Shown piece by piece: positions 62,001 through 64,000 of a DNA stretch of 64,000 bases. The stretch covers positions 186,001 to 250,000 of the forward strand of contig NZ_NIWT01000001.1 of assembly GCF_002236115.1 (NCBI RefSeq). The letters run 5' to 3'. This DNA comes from Pseudomonas jessenii (GTDB taxonomy: Bacteria > Pseudomonadota > Gammaproteobacteria > Pseudomonadales > Pseudomonadaceae). The position numbers and the translations under genes were made by a program. The notes beneath the pieces were generated by a model, which was given only the letters and a program-made list of their open reading frames with translations, was not told the DNA's origin and did not search any database. Position 1 is the first letter of the stretch. The number at the start of each line of letters is the position of its first letter.

Positions 62001-62649
62001 AGCCGCCGCCAGCAATACCGAACTACGGGAGATCCTGTTTGCCAGTTCCAGCACCCACGGCACGTGTGTCGACGGTCGAATCCTGACGTTCAGTGGGCTG
62101 GAAAGCAGAGTCTTCACCCACAATGCCTTGCTTGATATTCCCGTCGGGCGCCCGAGTGTGAAGGGGCATGCACTGCTGAATTTATCCCGGCAGCTGTTTC
62201 GACTGGACAAGGTCGACGACCTCGCGAGGAAAATCGCCGCGCAAACCGGGCAGGATGAGGCCGAAATACGCTTAGGCTATCGAATCGGGCTGACACAAGG
62301 ATGGGCGGACGGCCTGGAGCTGCCAGGCCAACCGAAACACATGACCTATGGCTCGGGAGTGACCGCTCAACAACTGGCGGACGCGCGCATCGAGATCGTC
62401 AACGCAGAGCAGTCCGATGGTTTCTTTGAAGACTTGATCCAGCGCGACTATTGGGAAAGTTATCTCAAGGAAAAACATCCTGACGTGTTCAAGGCGCTGG
62501 ATGAGATGGATGTTCAGGAGGAAGTTGAAAGCGCTGACGATGCGGCATTACTGACTCAGCTTTTCGAGCAGAGGGCGGCGCGCAACGCGAAGATGATCGA
62601 ATTGTCCCGACAGGAGGTCGCGGAGCTGACGGTTGCCTCAAACAGGTAA
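56071..62649 (+). CDS. giant LRR protein with C-terminal NEL-type E3 ubiquitin ligase domain
   Basis: A 2192-aa protein. CAGGAG lies 7-8 bases before the ATG. Residues 1-460 are DUF6543-like, and a hydrophobic region (about 470-550) could insert in a membrane. Three blocks of leucine-rich repeats follow at about 1056-1230, 1340-1530 and 1675-1860, each preceded by a similar helical linker. An acidic linker (about 1890-1915) leads to a NEL domain (about 1920-2180) with candidate catalytic Cys1999 in GTCVDGRI and FRLDKVDDLARKIA after it, like IpaH/SspH. NEL proteins ubiquitinate host targets when delivered by type III secretion; no secretion gene is in this window. GC content is like the neighbours. 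Confidence 0.88.
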   Translation: MSTHPPSVPRQPLVAGQTSIHRELLEQLTPDWLVDATPQRRAAIKASGSLAPNWYTRASREQQQALKDRFNDSLVCQTLLDKTMSSLPDAESFAEPILQKALKDQFGVEADVNKTLVCLRRALEVSDLEIEISTFEVMKLSLLQAALHNFEASECEAGAFHRGSGFVVETSTPGTFEVTALNMSVTQFLSLCRKLDIGAQYQTRVEAFFQATAAQKKSTVSEQFIASQKAAMRAAAELALLKKDIESDDYAMILSVVNGEVHPRVGSRPVWFRDLNLMKRRMTGCVVFSISEQYRYTSDYIVYIPHDPEHPLKRYTSEQLREEFKRQFTAQDALPASGSGPTAHQRFFSQFVAYADRPYYFSQFTRKAADSPTDPLHSFWLKVLQYVPPLSSVARIKELPPEPAGKRESVEDPYLNPFGMIREGVAGIWSANSDLWTYLYEQNRKKVIADARSHAVPTADVDARVRAQKLNHLLELGMLGLNMVSMFVPVLGEIMLAVMAGQLLYESFEGAIEWSEGDRTAAKAHLVDVAENLALAAVMAGAGKGLAKLTAVKPEPLVERLQSIKRDDGKTRLWKPDLSGYERNLILPRHSVPDASGLHRINGKTFIRQGGKVYETTFDPSLKKWRIRHPTDTSAWQPILEHNGHGAWRHALERPRTWDRLTLLRRIGHITEAFSDEQLLDIAEACGVEDNALRKMHMDHLAPPPELSHALRLFEADPGIGGPLLEKLQRASPGLSNAAARRVLLDANAEELTRLKTTSRIPLKMLEEARWYAQQGRQARAFTGLRMESALSADSRWLALHALEKMPGWSGEVRLEIRDGHIEGPLIDGIGSEAATIRKYVVKNGPSYQAFDERGETLNGVPATGDNFYASIMHALPDESRRALGVPHVGQSVDLKQAVIDSAFEHRAQLSQMLEQRSGNGKAFKPPVRVTERRVGYYASGRGQGLNPSLVSRVQDVYPALTDQQANGFILAQLRTGKTDAQIYSLLQERMREWETLEATLDQWVGEPIAGSVLESMLGGKASVAQSLKQSWRNSPLAGEHPRYRLLELVCDDPIPALSADFSHVGDLYVRGRSITDANVDALLANFPKLKRLRINATGNDFSTVPQVLSSMPDLRGLSLYSAAPFAADMPSRLGALTALEELSVYSTWGVPVPLDVSRLRNLRLLDVIAPSMDQWPTGVLELPRLERLNLTGTAISTFPEGIFEGHEKLWSGLSLDWSNMPRPNFKQAYEYLRRQPRHLVDLEEMVRDYCKGELKRLAEGINDPSAGLFNQFVEQWQDAGARFDAVEALSEQHHQLNRHLEDWSQRALRMPAAANEIIGRTWTADALRICWRNGAFKRYGSTTDASVLDLPSLALSEFPELPDGAFPEVRTLYLKGNSAPVEQTRKFVRGFPGLEKLDVSGSGLTEVPFAPGDLEKLTDLDLSNNRIVGDAGVQQAFDGLQALQYLDLSNNPLNTLDVSAMTRLKSLNLSGTALQEWPTGAQELPELYWMDLRDSKVNALPEPLADEMLLKANLTGTPLTSQAVAMRNAARHRMEMAKGLPAGALERFDLEQVPQDFPPFESASSIARQLLPLSEVPAGEGVAVLTKRLQRLKPTLADDDALQMIEQMQGSEAASVKIGEWEKTYETLTRQLNGWLFTRGSRGNGWMTSSSIRRQAALRIVECWQKGLSSTGAVADAVLDLNGLQLGDLPEVPASFEHVGTLKLTSVKLTRQGSDGFLKAFTRLKTLDLNGNGLDGVPEPVCDMDRLERLELSSNRMDDAELLYAALSNLECLRWLDLSYNELDTFDIGVFELLETLDLRNNNLTEWPDGVFDSQHLGTLNLSGNDITSIPEQALSGDHDVLTAGTDLSDNFNLSLESLERLRDYREAGFHDRVLGISRADLDELIDDANGDGDDSSEGIDTDEELPETEPDTEQKTPWLTHLPPEEVASKTGMWNQLAAEPDNAAFFHLLSRLQDTQEFRVANADLTRRVWTVIEAAASNTELREILFASSSTHGTCVDGRILTFSGLESRVFTHNALLDIPVGRPSVKGHALLNLSRQLFRLDKVDDLARKIAAQTGQDEAEIRLGYRIGLTQGWADGLELPGQPKHMTYGSGVTAQQLADARIEIVNAEQSDGFFEDLIQRDYWESYLKEKHPDVFKALDEMDVQEEVESADDAALLTQLFEQRAARNAKMIELSRQEVAELTVASNR

Positions 62650-62654
62650 ATCAC

Positions 62655-62746
62655 CTGTGGGAGTGAGCTTGCTCGCGATGGGGGCTTGATGTTCAACATC
62701 AATGTTGACTGATACGCCGCTATCGCGAGCAAGCTCGCTCCCACAA
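62655..62746. repeat. REP pair
   Basis: Inverted GTGGGAGTGAGCTTGCTCGC-type copies between the giant NEL gene and metH. Confidence 0.92.
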
Positions 62747-62766
62747 GGTTTTTTCCAGTTGATCAC

Positions 62767-64000
62767 TCAGTTGTCGTAACCGAGATTCGGCGCCAGCCAG
62801 CGCTCGGTAACGCTCAGTTCCTGGCCTTTGCGCGACGTGTAGCTCTGCACCTGGTCCTTATCGATCTTGCCCACGGCGAAGTACTGCGCCTGCGGGTGAG
62901 CAAAGTACCAGCCACTGACCGCTGCCGCCGGGAACATCGCGTAGTGCTCGGTGAGGAATACACCACTGCGGCCTGCGCGCATTTCCTGGGCCTCTGGGTC
63001 TAGCAGGGCGAACAGCTGAGCTTTCTCGGTGTGATCCGGACAGGCCGGGTAGCCCGGAGCAGGGCGGATACCGCTGTACTGTTCCTTGATCAGTGCCTCG
63101 TTATCCAGCGCTTCATCCTTGGCATAACCCCAATAGTCTTTACGCACCTGCTGGTGCAGCCACTCGGCGCAGGCTTCGGCCAGGCGGTCGGCCAGGGCCT
63201 TGACCATGATCGAGTTGTAATCGTCGCCGGCGTCCTGGTAGGCCTTGGCCACTTCTTCGGCGCCGATGCCGGCGGTGGTGATGAAACCACCCACGTAGTC
63301 AGTCACTTCACTGTCCTTGGGCGCGACGAAGTCGGCCAGGGAGAAGTTCGGTTTGCCGTCGGTCTTGATGATCTGCTGGCGCAGGTGATGCAGCTTGGTC
63401 ATTGGCTTGCCGTCATCGCCATAGAGCTCGATGTCGTCGTCATGCACCTGGTTGGCCGGCCAGAAGCCGAACACCGCACGAGCGCTGATCAGCTTTTCGT
63501 CGATCAATTTGCGCAGCATTTCCCTCGCGTCGTTGTACAGCGAGGTGGCGGCTTCACCGACCACTTCGTCCTGGAGAATGCGCGGGAACTTGCCGGCCAG
63601 GTCCCAGGATATGAAAAACGGCGTCCAGTCGATGTATTCGGCCAGCACGTCGAGGTCGATGTTGTCCAGCACCCGCGCTCCGGTGAAGGTCGGTTTGACC
63701 GGCGTGTAGGACGCCCAGTCGAATTGCGGCTTCTTGGCGATGGCTGCGCCGTAGCTGAGGCGCTCGGTACGGGCACTGCGGTTGGACGTGCGCTCGCGAA
63801 CTTCGATGTAATCCTGGCGGGTTTTCTCGACGAAACCGGCCTTGAGCTCCTTGGACAGCAACTGGGTCGCCACGCCCACGGCGCGGGAGGCGTCGGTGAC
63901 GTAGATCACCGCGTCGTTGCTGTACTTCGGCTCGATCTTGACTGCCGTGTGCGCTTTGGAAGTGGTGGCGCCACCGATCATCAACGGCAGGTGGAAGTCC
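62767..64000 (-). CDS. metH: cobalamin-dependent methionine synthase, C-terminal part
   Basis: The frame runs off the right edge. About 411 codons are present, covering the end of the B12 module ([19 protein letters not shown]) and the whole AdoMet-binding reactivation domain, with [15 protein letters not shown] and [24 protein letters not shown] typical of MetH. The protein makes methionine from homocysteine and methyl-tetrahydrofolate. The 5' part lies outside the window. Confidence 0.96.
   Translation of the reverse strand, partial: DFHLPLMIGGATTSKAHTAVKIEPKYSNDAVIYVTDASRAVGVATQLLSKELKAGFVEKTRQDYIEVRERTSNRSARTERLSYGAAIAKKPQFDWASYTPVKPTFTGARVLDNIDLDVLAEYIDWTPFFISWDLAGKFPRILQDEVVGEAATSLYNDAREMLRKLIDEKLISARAVFGFWPANQVHDDDIELYGDDGKPMTKLHHLRQQIIKTDGKPNFSLADFVAPKDSEVTDYVGGFITTAGIGAEEVAKAYQDAGDDYNSIMVKALADRLAEACAEWLHQQVRKDYWGYAKDEALDNEALIKEQYSGIRPAPGYPACPDHTEKAQLFALLDPEAQEMRAGRSGVFLTEHYAMFPAAAVSGWYFAHPQAQYFAVGKIDKDQVQSYTSRKGQELSVTERWLAPNLGYDN

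Overview
The window reads as chromosomal DNA of a Pseudomonas, most likely of the P. fluorescens group. The GC content is high. There are about a dozen intergenic palindromic REP pairs of the kinds common in that group (GGGAGCGAGCTTGCTCGCGA, TAGGAGCGAG..., GGCGAGGGGGCTTGCCCCCG). The gene sets are familiar for the genus: yccA beside tRNA-Ser, lexA2-imuA-imuB-dnaE2, cysI with a DUF934 gene, sohB, and metH. No plasmid or phage backbone is visible.

Layout. 1-5.7 kb: an intact tRNA-Ser(UGA) and a decayed tandem copy, a YccA/Bax-inhibitor membrane protein, a YceK-like lipoprotein, an Lrp regulator divergent from an EamA exporter, and an aldehyde dehydrogenase coupled to a FUSC membrane protein that seems to start at CTG. 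5.9-9.0 kb: an operon of a cytochrome c lipoprotein, a Tat-exported sugar-lactone oxidase and a Tat-exported PLP-barrel protein. 9.1-13.5 kb: an outer-membrane MetA-type protein with an AraC regulator, a Dyp peroxidase and a Gfo/Idh/MocA oxidoreductase. 13.6-21.1 kb: a GntR-led operon joining an APS-reductase-like flavoprotein and ferredoxin to an SsuABC-type importer (binding protein with a NosL-like tail), a HEAT-repeat protein and a DUF971 protein.

21.1-24.6 kb is a disturbed region. The 3' end of the DUF971 gene occurs three times. Between the copies lie an AT-rich ABC exporter pair and an MFS exporter, as if two cargo segments had been inserted at the 3' end of that gene. 24.7-30.4 kb is the SOS mutagenesis cassette lexA2-imuA-imuB-dnaE2. 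30.6-38.8 kb holds a flavin reductase, two amidohydrolases, a polyamine-type ABC importer and a divergent GntR regulator, likely one catabolic unit. 39-48 kb carries a PAS hybrid histidine kinase, two tiny proteins, a lactonase-like protein with a desaturase-SRPBCC fusion, a LysR regulator, an SCP2 protein, a histidine phosphatase and SohB.

48-62.7 kb is dominated by two giant leucine-rich-repeat proteins (1295 and 2192 aa) with DUF6543-like N-termini. The larger ends in an apparently complete NEL-type E3 ubiquitin ligase domain with a candidate catalytic Cys1999. The smaller ends in a cut-short NEL-like region without that cysteine. Between them sit DUF934 and cysI (sulfite reduction), a 37-aa membrane peptide, a lone periplasmic binding protein and a DUF2970 protein. 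The right edge cuts metH. The strongest candidates for undescribed biology are the APS-reductase-like operon, the tripled DUF971 ends with their cargo, and the paired LRR/NEL proteins. All family assignments come from reading motifs by eye; no database search was run.
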